Shown here in pieces: positions 6,864 through 16,212 of a DNA stretch of 42,253 bases. Within the stretch, counting starts at the first letter, position 1. Each line of letters opens with the position of its first letter. The stretch is from an uncultured Lachnospiraceae bacterium (GTDB lineage: Bacteria; Bacillota; Clostridia; Lachnospirales; Lachnospiraceae), in assembly GCA_947650005.1 (NCBI GenBank), contig CANSTU010000022.1:1-42253 (forward strand), written 5' to 3'. The notes under the pieces were generated by a model. That model saw only the letters and a program-made list of their open reading frames with translations, had not been told where the DNA came from and searched no databases. A program made the position numbers and the translations under genes.

Positions 6864-9236
6864 TTACCCAATCCCTAAACTGTACGGCGCAGTCGGTTCC
6901 TGCCTAAAATAATAACAGACAAAATCATCGTCTTCGTAGTAGATATTCATTTCATATGGATAGAGCTGTGCAAAACGCTGACACCATTCATAGGCCTTGG
7001 ATTCGAGAATGGTACGGCTCTCCAGCTGTGTATAAATCCACCAGCTGTTCGAAAAACGCATAATGTCCTCCTGCGCAGCCTCCTGGGAAATATTTGATGC
7101 ATCGATTTCAGGACATCGGCTGGCAGAAGTATCATATTGATCTTTTTCCAATGCCAGCCAGGGCGGGCCGCTGAAAAAGTGATTCTGCGCATAACGTATG
7201 GGCCTTTTCTCCACATAGATAAAGACATACTCCGTGGGCAGCATATAAGTTTCATCCGTGCTGCGTTCCAGAAAAGACAGCAACTCTTCATGCCATCCAT
7301 ACAGAATCGTCTGATACATCTCATCTGTAGGCGAAACGATTGTATAAGTATAACGCGGCAGAGTCTCGATAATGGAATTGGTCACCATAACCACCGAATT
7401 GTAACGTGTCAGCTCATAGTACAAATATCCATGGTAACAGCCCAGGAGTATGGTTGAGGCGCAAATTCCTATTACACTGAGAAGGGTCAATATCTGCAGA
7501 AACGCTTCCCGGCACAAAAGGGCCAGCAGGGAAAACAGCATGTCAACGGGCATAAAGATCACTGCAATCGTTAGGATATGGATGCTGGAACAGAGGCGGA
7601 CACCATCAACCAGCTGCGGGAGCCCGATACTCTGTGCATCGTAGAATGCCATATATAGGAAGGAGGCAAATATCATCGGCATATATCCGTCAAAGCATTT
7701 CTTGTCAATCCGTCTTTTCAGACAGATCCCCCAAAGCGCACAAAACAGGCGATACACAAGCCACAGCAATATAGCAAACACCGTAACCGTCACAATCTGT
7801 TTCGCCCTTTCGGTTCCATAAATGAGCGTATACCCAGACCGATAAACGTTTCTGATGATCCCCATGCACAGGCCTGCTGCCTTTGTTGGCACTTCCGAAA
7901 TTTTTTCCGCAAATGTCCGGGAAGCCTTTTCTTCCTGTCCCACGAAAGCCGTATCCTCATCCTTCTCCTGCTTCTCTTCCAACGGCATCTCTTCCGGATG
8001 AGCTCCCTCCGGCGCCATTCCTTCGGAAGGCCCTTCCTGTCCCTCCTCAATACCCATGGACGTGTTGATAATGTTCATAGCCCATCCAATCGACCCCTGG
8101 AATTCGATTCCTGATACATAAGCTCCTGCCATGGGGGCGGCCGCAATCAGGACACCGCATATGGCGGATATGACCAAAGGCAGAAAATGCCCTTTGGTAA
8201 AAATCTTTTTCAGAGAAAACAGTGCAAAGGATACGCACAGGAAAAAGGCCATAATAGCAGGATAAAAATGAGACGCTATGGAAGCCGACAGGGACATGGT
8301 AAAAACCAGAAGGTTTTCATCCCAATACAGCCGGAATCGTTTCTTCCCATGATCTGGCCCGCTTCGGGATGCATTCAAATAGCGTATCATGTATAAAGCG
8401 CATAAAAACTGTGTATGCAGGCCGAATTCTTGCGGAAGGGTCCATTGAAGCCGCGACATACTCGCCACGGCATTATGGCACTTCAAATCCAAAATCAAAA
8501 ACAGAACAAGGACAAATAGCGATGTATAACGCGTATGAAAAACCTCCCGGGCCAGGCTGTAGGCAGACAAAAGGAAAACGGCCGTATGAATTCCCTGTAA
8601 AAACAAGAGGATACTGTAAACCTTGATATCTAACAGCGCATACATCCCATAAATGAAGCAATGCATTCCCTCCGGATAGATGCCAGCGGAAAATATTTTT
8701 CCTTCCATCAGGCCATAGATCCAGGAATGGTGGGTATATAAATCACCAAACCCATAGGAACAATCCTGAAAAGCCCCATAGGAAAAATAAATCATCCCAT
8801 AGATGAGAATCACGAAAAGAAGCAGATATTCCCCAAAATGGGGCCGTATCTCTTTCCAAATCCGTCTCAGCTGTCCTTTCACCCATCCTGCCGCATCCGC
8901 AAACAGAAAAGATTTTATGCCATAGGTCCCCAACAACAGGCCCTGTATCTTTTTTTGTTCTTCCCGGCCAAAATGAATCCCTTTCAGAAGGTTCCATAAA
9001 AACAGGCCATAAAAAAGGATAACCACGACCCATCTGTTTAAAATATGAAAAAGCCCCAAAGAAAGAACAACCGTATTGACGATGACCACCTGTGCGGTAG
9101 CGCAGAAGCCAAATCGGAATAATTTAGATTTTCCGCGCAAATACCTTCTGAAGACGACAGACGGCCACACAAACATGAGAAACAGATATCCGAACAATAC
9201 TTTTCCATATTCAACCAGCCAATAGAATGTAATCAT
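6864..9236 (-). CDS. Large polytopic membrane protein, GT-C-like, polysaccharide island
   Basis: A 790-residue protein with many hydrophobic segments in the first 600 residues and a soluble C-terminal domain of about 170 residues. An early loop (about residues 165-195) has GDLYTHHSWIYG and YPEGMH, resembling the acidic, His-bearing first loop of GT-C glycosyltransferases and related DUF6541-type membrane proteins. A hydrophilic Glu/Pro/Gly-rich insert (about residues 395-440) interrupts the membrane part. In context it could transfer a sugar from a polyprenyl-phosphate donor, for example the one made by the DPM-like GT2 at 10537. Enzyme activity is inferred; the membrane character is plain. 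Confidence 0.7.
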   Translation of the reverse strand: MITFYWLVEYGKVLFGYLFLMFVWPSVVFRRYLRGKSKLFRFGFCATAQVVIVNTVVLSLGLFHILNRWVVVILFYGLFLWNLLKGIHFGREEQKKIQGLLLGTYGIKSFLFADAAGWVKGQLRRIWKEIRPHFGEYLLLFVILIYGMIYFSYGAFQDCSYGFGDLYTHHSWIYGLMEGKIFSAGIYPEGMHCFIYGMYALLDIKVYSILLFLQGIHTAVFLLSAYSLAREVFHTRYTSLFVLVLFLILDLKCHNAVASMSRLQWTLPQEFGLHTQFLCALYMIRYLNASRSGPDHGKKRFRLYWDENLLVFTMSLSASIASHFYPAIMAFFLCVSFALFSLKKIFTKGHFLPLVISAICGVLIAAAPMAGAYVSGIEFQGSIGWAMNIINTSMGIEEGQEGPSEGMAPEGAHPEEMPLEEKQEKDEDTAFVGQEEKASRTFAEKISEVPTKAAGLCMGIIRNVYRSGYTLIYGTERAKQIVTVTVFAILLWLVYRLFCALWGICLKRRIDKKCFDGYMPMIFASFLYMAFYDAQSIGLPQLVDGVRLCSSIHILTIAVIFMPVDMLFSLLALLCREAFLQILTLLSVIGICASTILLGCYHGYLYYELTRYNSVVMVTNSIIETLPRYTYTIVSPTDEMYQTILYGWHEELLSFLERSTDETYMLPTEYVFIYVEKRPIRYAQNHFFSGPPWLALEKDQYDTSASRCPEIDASNISQEAAQEDIMRFSNSWWIYTQLESRTILESKAYEWCQRFAQLYPYEMNIYYEDDDFVCYYFRQEPTAPYSLGIG

Positions 9237-9263
9237 CCCGTCTCTTCCTCTTCTCTTCGCGCT

Positions 9264-10553
9264 TCAAAACCTGCCAAGCGAAACCCTTTCTCCAGCTCCC
9301 TGATTCGCGAAACGAAGAATCCTCCCATCGCGTTTCCGCTTCAGCTCCAGAAACAGTTCTCCAGGTCCTTTTATTCCTTCCGGATGCGGTATTGCCACCT
9401 GCAATTGGATCTTTTTCCCGCTACGCCATTTTCGGACGTCCGTATCTACGCGGACAGAGTATCTTTGCCCGCTTCCTTCTTCCACAAGAAGAAAACATTC
9501 AGCCGGTTCACACAGGGATGCAAACCCACAGTTCTCCACCGCGATCAGCAGCCTGCCACCGGAAAGGGATTTCAGATCACGGATGACAAAGCGGTATCCA
9601 AGGTGGCGGCCCAGATACTCGTATCCGCTGAGCCCCTTCCAACAGTCCGGACGGCTTACCGTCTCTTTTTTCCAGTAATCCAGCTGTTCGGGCTGATAGG
9701 CGCTGTTTAAATAGCTCAAATGCATCTTTTCCATGTCTTCTGCCGCCTGTACATAGCTGATCAGACGTTCTCCGGCCAGAACTTCTCCGCCATTCGGCAC
9801 GCCGTCCATATGGGCGTCCTGCCACGTGAGCTCTTCCCCGCGGCTCCAGCTGTTGGTTTCTCCGGCTTCCCGTCTGCCTAGCATACTATACGTTCCCAAA
9901 TCCGTTAGCGAACCGAAAATGCCGTCATTAAACAGGGCCAGCTTCTCTTCAGGGATCGTTGTGTTCGGGCTGCCAATGATTCCACGCCACCAAGATGGAG
10001 TACGCACCGCCAGATAACAGCAGCCCTCGGTCACAGCGAACAATGTTTCTGCCAGTCTGGCCGGATAATGTCCTGTCAGAAATTTAGAACCATGCATCTC
10101 TCCCCAGTTACCCACAAAAATCCCTTGTAGGACTAGGATATGATCCCGATACGCCCGGATGACAGCCCCCAGTTGTTCCATATGCCTTTTTACCAAACGC
10201 GCAGACGATGGTTCCCGTTCCAAACCATGCCCCGTCCTATCGTAGGCAAAACGAAGAATCAGCTGCTTTCCATTCTCCTGAAAAAAACGCAGAATATCCG
10301 TAATCGCCGCAAGCCCTTCCGATGAAATTTCGCTGGTTTGAAAAAAACCGATATCGATCAGCGCTAAAGCCAGTTCTTCTTGGTCAAAGAGGAAAATGGA
10401 TTTGCTCATTTCTTCCCGTTCAGCGCACATCCACTCCTGTACGGAAAAATAATAGACATGATACCACCCGCACCCCGGATTAGGCATCGATTCGCTGCTT
10501 TCCCTAAATTCAGCCTTTTCCAACCTGATTCTGCCGCTAAATCCCTTCCACAT
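9264..10553 (-). CDS. DUF4874/DUF4832 family protein, soluble paralogue
   Basis: A 429-residue protein resembling DUF4874 plus DUF4832, predicted TIM-barrel-like domains seen in surface-polysaccharide loci. Characteristic stretches are PNPGCGWYHVY near residue 25, LILRFAYDRTG near 98 and GIFVGNWGEMHG near 145. The same blocks occur in the protein at 31271, so the two are paralogues. This copy lacks the N-terminal membrane anchor of the other. Catalysis (glycoside-hydrolase or lyase-like) is possible but unproven. It overlaps the upstream GT2 by 17 nt, indicating an operon. Confidence 0.75.
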   Translation of the reverse strand: MWKGFSGRIRLEKAEFRESSESMPNPGCGWYHVYYFSVQEWMCAEREEMSKSIFLFDQEELALALIDIGFFQTSEISSEGLAAITDILRFFQENGKQLILRFAYDRTGHGLEREPSSARLVKRHMEQLGAVIRAYRDHILVLQGIFVGNWGEMHGSKFLTGHYPARLAETLFAVTEGCCYLAVRTPSWWRGIIGSPNTTIPEEKLALFNDGIFGSLTDLGTYSMLGRREAGETNSWSRGEELTWQDAHMDGVPNGGEVLAGERLISYVQAAEDMEKMHLSYLNSAYQPEQLDYWKKETVSRPDCWKGLSGYEYLGRHLGYRFVIRDLKSLSGGRLLIAVENCGFASLCEPAECFLLVEEGSGQRYSVRVDTDVRKWRSGKKIQLQVAIPHPEGIKGPGELFLELKRKRDGRILRFANQGAGERVSLGRF

Positions 10554-11316
10554 TTTTCAACCCGGCTCCCTCATCTATCCGCAATACTTTGATTCTGAAA
10601 ACCACCGCCAACACGCTGAAAAACATTCGGAACATATACCAGACCGGCTTCAGGCCGGAATGCATACTTTGTCCGTCCGTTCTCATATGCATAACAGCCG
10701 GCACTTCCACCACCTGAAACTGTAGCAGCAACATCTGCATAATCATATTTGCATCCGGATACTTGTCGTCAAAATGATTATACTGCGAATAATAAGAGAA
10801 CGCATTCCTGCTCAGCCCCTGCAGCCCTGTTGTAGGATCGGCGATCCGCCTTCCCGTTGCCCTGCGGATCATGAAACGAAACAGGGCAAAAGCAACCCTT
10901 TTCACCACAGGAACCGGGAAATCCGAGCTGCCCTCTATGAACCTGGAAGCGAGCACCACGTCCGGATATCGGCCGGTTTCATCACTTTCTTTTAGCCGTT
11001 TGTAAATAACGGGTACATTACAGACGTCATGCTGCCCGTCCGCGTCCATTTGGATCACATATTTATATTTCCTGCGCACTGCATACTTATAGCCCAACTG
11101 AAGCCCGCTTCCATATCCCAGTCCATACACATGGGTGACCATACGACTGCGGTGCTCCCTGACCAGGCGACCGGTGGAATCCGAGGAAGCATCGTTCATC
11201 ACCAATACGTCAGCTATTGACATAATTTCAGGCCGTTCCAGCTGCTCCAGAACCTTTTGGATATTCTTCTCCTCATTGTATGCAGGCATGATAATCAATA
11301 AATCTTTTCTATCCAT
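10537..11316 (-). CDS. GT2 glycosyltransferase, polyprenol-phosphate-mannose-synthase type
   Basis: A 259-residue GT-A enzyme beginning LLIIMPAYNEEKNI, with VMNDASSDST and the metal-binding QMDADGQHD, a pattern of the DPM1/GtrB class that moves a sugar from a nucleotide donor to polyprenyl phosphate. No C-terminal membrane helices of the GtrB type are obvious. The start ATG has a good AGGAGG site 5 nt upstream. That start lies one base after the stop that the preceding GT4 gene would have in its ON frame, so translation is probably coupled to it. Confidence 0.85.
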   Translation of the reverse strand: MDRKDLLIIMPAYNEEKNIQKVLEQLERPEIMSIADVLVMNDASSDSTGRLVREHRSRMVTHVYGLGYGSGLQLGYKYAVRRKYKYVIQMDADGQHDVCNVPVIYKRLKESDETGRYPDVVLASRFIEGSSDFPVPVVKRVAFALFRFMIRRATGRRIADPTTGLQGLSRNAFSYYSQYNHFDDKYPDANMIMQMLLLQFQVVEVPAVMHMRTDGQSMHSGLKPVWYMFRMFFSVLAVVFRIKVLRIDEGAGLKNVEGI

Positions 11317-11317
11317 A

Positions 11318-12533
11318 TCAGCCTCCTGTTCCCAGCAGCAGCAACAGCTTCCCCAGTCCCTGATCCTGCGATATTTTCTTTTTTTGCGCTCTTTGACCTA
11401 ATTCCTCCCTTTTCTTTTCATCATTCAGCAATACGATGATACTATCGGCAATGGATCGGGGCGTCAACTCACAGATTATACCCCCCCCCCATATCCTCAC
11501 CGATAGCTTCTTTACTGCCGCTGTAATTGGAAACAATGATCGGGCATCCCAGCGTCTGCGCCTCCTGTACCGCTATGGACTGACCCTCATATCTGACCGC
11601 ATGGACATAGATATCGGTTTGAGCATAGTAAGGATAGGGATTGGCGACGGCGCCCAGCAGCAGAAAATCCTTCTGCAGCCCCAGCGCGGCGATCTTTTTT
11701 TCCAGGGCAGCCCGCTGATCGCCCTCCCCCAGCACATACCATCTGACTTTATATCCTGCCTCCTTCAGCAGCCGCATCGCTTCCATTGCAATATCATATC
11801 CTTTCTGCCAGGTCAGCCTTCCCACGGTCAGCAGGCGCATGCCTCCATATTCGTCTGAAAAACCGCCCGGCTGCTTTGCCTGCCTGCGGATGGATTCCTG
11901 GTCAATGATATTTGGAAATACATCCGTTCTGTCCCGATACTGCGGATAGACTGCCTGAAAGCGTTCCACAGTATCCTTCGAGACCCCAAAAATCCTGTCA
12001 AAACGACTCCAGCAGTCCTGATCCATCCCTCTGGTGTATCCGGATTCTTCGTAATTGATATGGATAAAAGCCGCCTTTCTGCGCGCTTTTACGTAATCCG
12101 CCACATAATAGGCGGAACCTCCCTCCAGCCAGGCAATTGCCAGGTCAAAAGTCGTATCAAATCTCCGGCTTCCCTCTGCCATCATACGCCACATCAATTT
12201 GTCAATCTGAATTCTTTTCCGCTTGACCATGGATGCAAAAGTCAGGAGTATGTAACGCAGTTTTCCAAACCAATTTCCGTTTCGGAAGAAGGCCTTTGTC
12301 ACCCTTCTTCGCATCTGTTTTCTTCCTTTTGAAGACAGGACTGATTCGCTGCTGAATTCTGCATTCAACAGATGGACATGGGAGGGCAGCTGGCCAATCA
12401 TTTCCCCCTGTCCCATCAACACGTACAGATAGACTTGATACTCCGTGGCATCCCACCTTTTTAATAATTCCAGCAACGCTTTTTCCGCACCTGCGCCGCC
12501 CATGGTATTAATTACAAACAGGATTTTCTTCAT
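11318..12533 (-). CDS. GT4 glycosyltransferase, frameshifted at a G10 tract (candidate phase-variable, OFF)
   Basis: A GT-B enzyme starting MKKILFVINTMGGAGAEKAL (ATG at 12533), with a C-terminal EGQSIAVQE donor-site motif (EX7E) and LTVGRLTWQKGYD. The frame as read stops at 11469 just after GEDMGGG, because ten G residues (11481-11490) shift the frame. With nine G the frame continues as GGGIICELTPRSIADSI and ends at 11318 after 404 residues, giving the normal closing helices of GT4 enzymes. That stop falls one base before the next gene's ATG, which supports the nine-G form as the functional one. A longer upstream start would overlap the 12508 gene more. Sequencing error in the homopolymer is the main alternative. 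Confidence 0.82.
11481..11490 (-). repeat. Poly-G(10) homopolymer tract inside the GT4 gene
   Basis: Ten consecutive C on the plus strand (G in the coding sense), the only such run I see in the window. Loss of one base restores the GT4 frame. It encodes the glycines before the last strand/helix block of the GT-B fold. Confidence 0.95.
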
Positions 12534-12939
12534 TTCCGGTCCGTTCCTCCCCGCTAAGATCTTCTCGGTCCTTTCGTTTATGAATTTCCTCCAGTTCAAA
12601 CAAGATTCTCTCATTTTCCTGGTTCAGCAATGATACCTGTATCGCAAGTTCCTGATTTTTCATTGTCAGCTGGGAAACCAGCAGGCTGAATTGAAACCCT
12701 CCCATAAGACAGATCGTTCCCAGGCAGAACAGCGCGAAGCCTGTTCCCGCCGAAATAAGCCTGGTCCAGGCTGACAATACAGGGACTGTGCCGATTATGA
12801 TCAAAATGACGCCCAAAAACTCCCATACGACGGAGAAATTAACCGTCATCTTCTTAATGGAATGGAACCAGAAGCCGGCCAAGATAATTACAATGCCCAC
12901 GACAATCATCCCATACTTGACAAGATAAGCTGTTTCCAT
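12508..12939 (-). CDS. Small membrane protein with C-terminal coiled coil, next to pelG
   Basis: A 143-residue protein with three hydrophobic segments (about residues 7-25, 33-55 and 62-85), then a heptad-like, Glu/Leu/Asn-rich segment (about residues 90-125) and a charged tail. AGGAGA gives a well-placed ribosome-binding site. It lies 26 nt after pelG and overlaps the GT4 start by 26 nt. I do not recognise a family. Position and topology suggest a membrane partner of the Pel or glycan machinery, which is inference from context. Confidence 0.65.
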   Translation of the reverse strand: METAYLVKYGMIVVGIVIILAGFWFHSIKKMTVNFSVVWEFLGVILIIIGTVPVLSAWTRLISAGTGFALFCLGTICLMGGFQFSLLVSQLTMKNQELAIQVSLLNQENERILFELEEIHKRKDREDLSGEERTGNEENPVCN

Positions 12940-12965
12940 ACTGTTTTCTCTCCTTTCCTGCTGAT

Positions 12966-14411
12966 TTATTTTTCAGCTTTCCCATATACCATTCCGGAGG
13001 GTTCCGGACCATTTCCCTGCTTTACGAGTACGCCTCTGCAGAAAACATGAGTATCCAGGTTTTTTTCCACCCAGCGCAGACGCATATATGCCACTGTCCA
13101 TCCAACGAAGGCTCCTGCCACCACGCCGATCCCATACCAGATTTCCGGAAGGCGTGTCGCTAACACGCTTCCCAGAAAGGTCGTACCGCAGAACATAAAA
13201 GTGGTCAATACCGCGCCAGCCATATCGTTAAAATAATATAGAAAGAGGATTCCAGAATACATGAGGAACAGGATAAAATATCCTGCGGCCAGGCAGGGAT
13301 AAATCCGCATAACCATTCCCGCGAAACCAAACTGCGGTAGAAAGATAATACACAGCAGGTATACCGCTACGGATATAATAAACTGGATACGTACCAGAGT
13401 CATGAGTTCACTGGAGATCTGGCGGAACATCCTGCTTTTTGTATTTTCTATGTCCGCAAGTTTCCCGCCGATTACGGCCTCCGAATAGGCTTTATATTTA
13501 TCATGAAAATGCATTTCCACCCGCGATATAAAAATGATGGTCGCCGAGATGTTGGTAAACATGGCGAGGCAGGTTGCCATATCATAGGGCTGATTGCATA
13601 CGAAACTCCTCACCACCACCATTCTCATATCCGTTGTCCAAAATACAAAGTTATGAATATACAATCCCAGGATATAAAGAAAGTTGGTCACAACCAGTTG
13701 CCACCATCTTCCGAAATAGCGCAATACCGGCAGAAATCGGTTGCTGTTTTGGATAAAATACCTTTTTATCGTTGTAAATTCCAGAACCGCAATCAGGAAA
13801 AAACCCACCATCAGGGCAAACAGCATGCTTTCCGTTATTTCCCAGCGAAAAAGAAACCTCAATATCAAGGAAAGCAGGAATGATACCGCCATGCCGATCA
13901 GAAAATACAACGAAATCCGCTCGTAATCTTTACAGATAGACAGATAGATCATGGAGTAGAATACCAGAGCCAGGGAAATATAGGCACAGAATCCGGTAAA
14001 CACATAAAAAATCTTTACCCCGCCGACAAAGTGTTCCCAAAGGCAGAACGGAATGCCCAGAAGGCAGGATAAGAACATGTTCATAAAAAGGCCCAAGAAA
14101 TAACAGGGCAGAATATCCTGATACCGCTCTTCATAAATGACATCCTGCATATATTTGGACAACACCGCATTAAAAGGGGATGCCGTGAGAAGAGAAAAGA
14201 TAAACGTATACAGCACTGTGCAGGAAAACAGCTCCCTCGTCAAATAAGGCACTTCGTCAAACCCAAGCACCAGCCCCATCAGCAGAATGTTTCCGATGAC
14301 CACCACCATTGGCGCGATGGTAATCACAGAGCTGTAAGAAAAGCCCACGAGATCTGCTGTAATGGATTTTTTTTCAAATATATGGTTTAGCTTAACGCCT
14401 ATTCCTGCCAC
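12966..14411 (-). CDS. pelG: Exopolysaccharide transporter PelG
   Basis: A 481-residue, roughly 12-helix membrane protein with the PelG N-terminal pattern (GIGVKLNHIFEKKSITADLVGFSYSS-like opening, then the SVITIAPM segment). PelG is a MOP-superfamily transporter that moves the Pel polymer across the cytoplasmic membrane with PelF, PelD and PelE. The start is a GTG at 14411 with GGGAGGGA upstream. The predicted length (about 450-480) and gene order directly after pelF fit. It closes the pelDEAFG core. Confidence 0.92.
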   Translation of the reverse strand: MAGIGVKLNHIFEKKSITADLVGFSYSSVITIAPMVVVIGNILLMGLVLGFDEVPYLTRELFSCTVLYTFIFSLLTASPFNAVLSKYMQDVIYEERYQDILPCYFLGLFMNMFLSCLLGIPFCLWEHFVGGVKIFYVFTGFCAYISLALVFYSMIYLSICKDYERISLYFLIGMAVSFLLSLILRFLFRWEITESMLFALMVGFFLIAVLEFTTIKRYFIQNSNRFLPVLRYFGRWWQLVVTNFLYILGLYIHNFVFWTTDMRMVVVRSFVCNQPYDMATCLAMFTNISATIIFISRVEMHFHDKYKAYSEAVIGGKLADIENTKSRMFRQISSELMTLVRIQFIISVAVYLLCIIFLPQFGFAGMVMRIYPCLAAGYFILFLMYSGILFLYYFNDMAGAVLTTFMFCGTTFLGSVLATRLPEIWYGIGVVAGAFVGWTVAYMRLRWVEKNLDTHVFCRGVLVKQGNGPEPSGMVYGKAEK

Positions 14412-14447
14412 TTTTGCATCCCTCCCGGAAGTTCTGACCGCTTTTTG

Positions 14448-16187
14448 TCATGTCCATGCAAAATCAGAGTCTTTATTCTCAAATGTATTATCAAAATCGT
14501 CGCCCTCAAATGCATAATCATAATCGTCCGCATCTGCCGGGCCCTTCCCATCCGTTGTCATCCCTCCCGGATTTGAAATCTCCCAGGCATGGTCATAATC
14601 ATCCTCATCACAGATATAATCATAGTCGTCTTCATCGTCGAATGAATAATCGAAATCATCGATCGCTGCGGATCCCATTGGCGCCGCCAGCGCCGGTACA
14701 GGCACTCGTATCCTCCGGTCATAACCTGTCCCTTCGTTTTCTATTGCGGACTGAGGTTCTTCCTCCCACACCAGCCACATACTGCTCGCGAAGTCTTGAT
14801 AAATCTGCTTATAGGTATTTCGCATATATTCGATACGATAACCGGACATTACCCTCTGATAGCCGTTTTCGCCCATCCGTATGCGCATGGACTCATCAGC
14901 GGCCATGCTTATCATGGCTTGCGCAATTTCTTCCACGTTCATGATATGGGTGATGATGCCTGCCGGGCCAAACTCATCATTCTCTCCGAGGAGCAATCCG
15001 CTGCAGTTTCCCACATCAGTGGCAATGACCGGCTTATGGGCCGCAAAACTCTCCAGGATCGTCAGAGGCTGCCCTTCACTGATGCTGGTCAAAATGGTCA
15101 TATCCATTTTGCCGTAATAGTCTTTGACATCGATTCTTCCGGTAAAGACCACATCGTCAAGCTTCATATTCTCCACCAGCTCAAAGCATTCTTCCGCATA
15201 TTCCTTATCCTCGTCCCAGGGGCCCATAATCCACAGTTTCAGACGCGGATCCCTTTCTTTGGCAAAACCAAAAGCCTGGATCATCGTCTTGATATCCTTG
15301 ATTGGCGCTACCCGAAGAACGGCGCCAATATGAATCTTTTCCTGTTCTTCATCGGTCTTTCCCGGAAGCATCTGAAACTGTTCCACCGCAATGCCGTTCG
15401 GCGTAACCATGGTCTTTTCGATCGGGCAGTCCAGCTCCACCTGCAGTTTTCTGGCATGTTCATATAGGCTGGTAACCAAGCCTGCTCTGTCATAGGCCAG
15501 TCTGGACATCTTTTTAAACTGATCAATCCAGATATTTTTATAAATCCCCTGCACCCATTTTGCCTTGATCAGCTCTTCTTCCCTCTCCCGGGTGTAGATC
15601 CCATGTTCTGAAATTAAAAGGCGTCCGCCATGCATATATTGGGCCAGGCTGCCCAATACGCCGGCATATCCGGTGGAGACACAATGGTAGATATCCGCCT
15701 TTGGCGTTTTCATTTTTAGAGTAAAAAACAAGGGCAGGTAGATGGAACGCATCATCCAAAGGAAATCCGAAAATACGATCTGGCTGTAATTAAGGCGATA
15801 ACAATCCCTAACTGCATTCAGGAAATCCACACCCATCAACAAATCATTGAGGGATCGGTTTTTCTTCTGAAATAGGTCAAACAGCACATCCCATTCCACT
15901 TTCTGATCCAGGAGCAAGCTTCTAAGCGCCTGATATTCTTTTCGGTTGATCCGTTTCTTGTGCCGTCTATTTTTATGCCAGTCCCTGTCTTCCAGATAGA
16001 CCTCATGGACTTCCGTTACATTTTCCGGCAATTCATATACATACTTTCCCCGCAGAGAACGGTTGGCAATGATTGCCAGGATTACGAATTCCTGATTGGG
16101 AAAGGATTTTATTAAACTATGCACCCAGCTGGATACGCCCCCCACCACATAGGGATAACATCCTTCTGCTATGATACAGATTCTCAT
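14448..16187 (-). CDS. pelF: Pel glycosyltransferase PelF (GT4) with an acidic Asp/Tyr-rich C-terminal tail
   Basis: Residues 1-470 are PelF, with the opening IAEGCYPYVVGGVSSWVHSL (7-26), the APIKDIKTMIQAF segment (294-306) and EGQPLTILE (371-379), the GT4 EX7E donor motif. PelF is the UDP-sugar-dependent polymerase-type enzyme of Pel synthesis and works at the membrane with PelG, PelD and PelE. Family members end near residue 470-510. Here about 70 further residues (510-579) carry 27 Asp/Glu, several DYDY/DDFD repeats and many Tyr, with no predicted fold. The ATG at 16187 has GAAGGGA just upstream and follows pelA by 25 nt. Confidence 0.94.
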   Translation of the reverse strand: MRICIIAEGCYPYVVGGVSSWVHSLIKSFPNQEFVILAIIANRSLRGKYVYELPENVTEVHEVYLEDRDWHKNRRHKKRINRKEYQALRSLLLDQKVEWDVLFDLFQKKNRSLNDLLMGVDFLNAVRDCYRLNYSQIVFSDFLWMMRSIYLPLFFTLKMKTPKADIYHCVSTGYAGVLGSLAQYMHGGRLLISEHGIYTREREEELIKAKWVQGIYKNIWIDQFKKMSRLAYDRAGLVTSLYEHARKLQVELDCPIEKTMVTPNGIAVEQFQMLPGKTDEEQEKIHIGAVLRVAPIKDIKTMIQAFGFAKERDPRLKLWIMGPWDEDKEYAEECFELVENMKLDDVVFTGRIDVKDYYGKMDMTILTSISEGQPLTILESFAAHKPVIATDVGNCSGLLLGENDEFGPAGIITHIMNVEEIAQAMISMAADESMRIRMGENGYQRVMSGYRIEYMRNTYKQIYQDFASSMWLVWEEEPQSAIENEGTGYDRRIRVPVPALAAPMGSAAIDDFDYSFDDEDDYDYICDEDDYDHAWEISNPGGMTTDGKGPADADDYDYAFEGDDFDNTFENKDSDFAWT

Positions 16188-16212
16188 AGGATCCCTTCTA
16201 TCATAAATTTAG

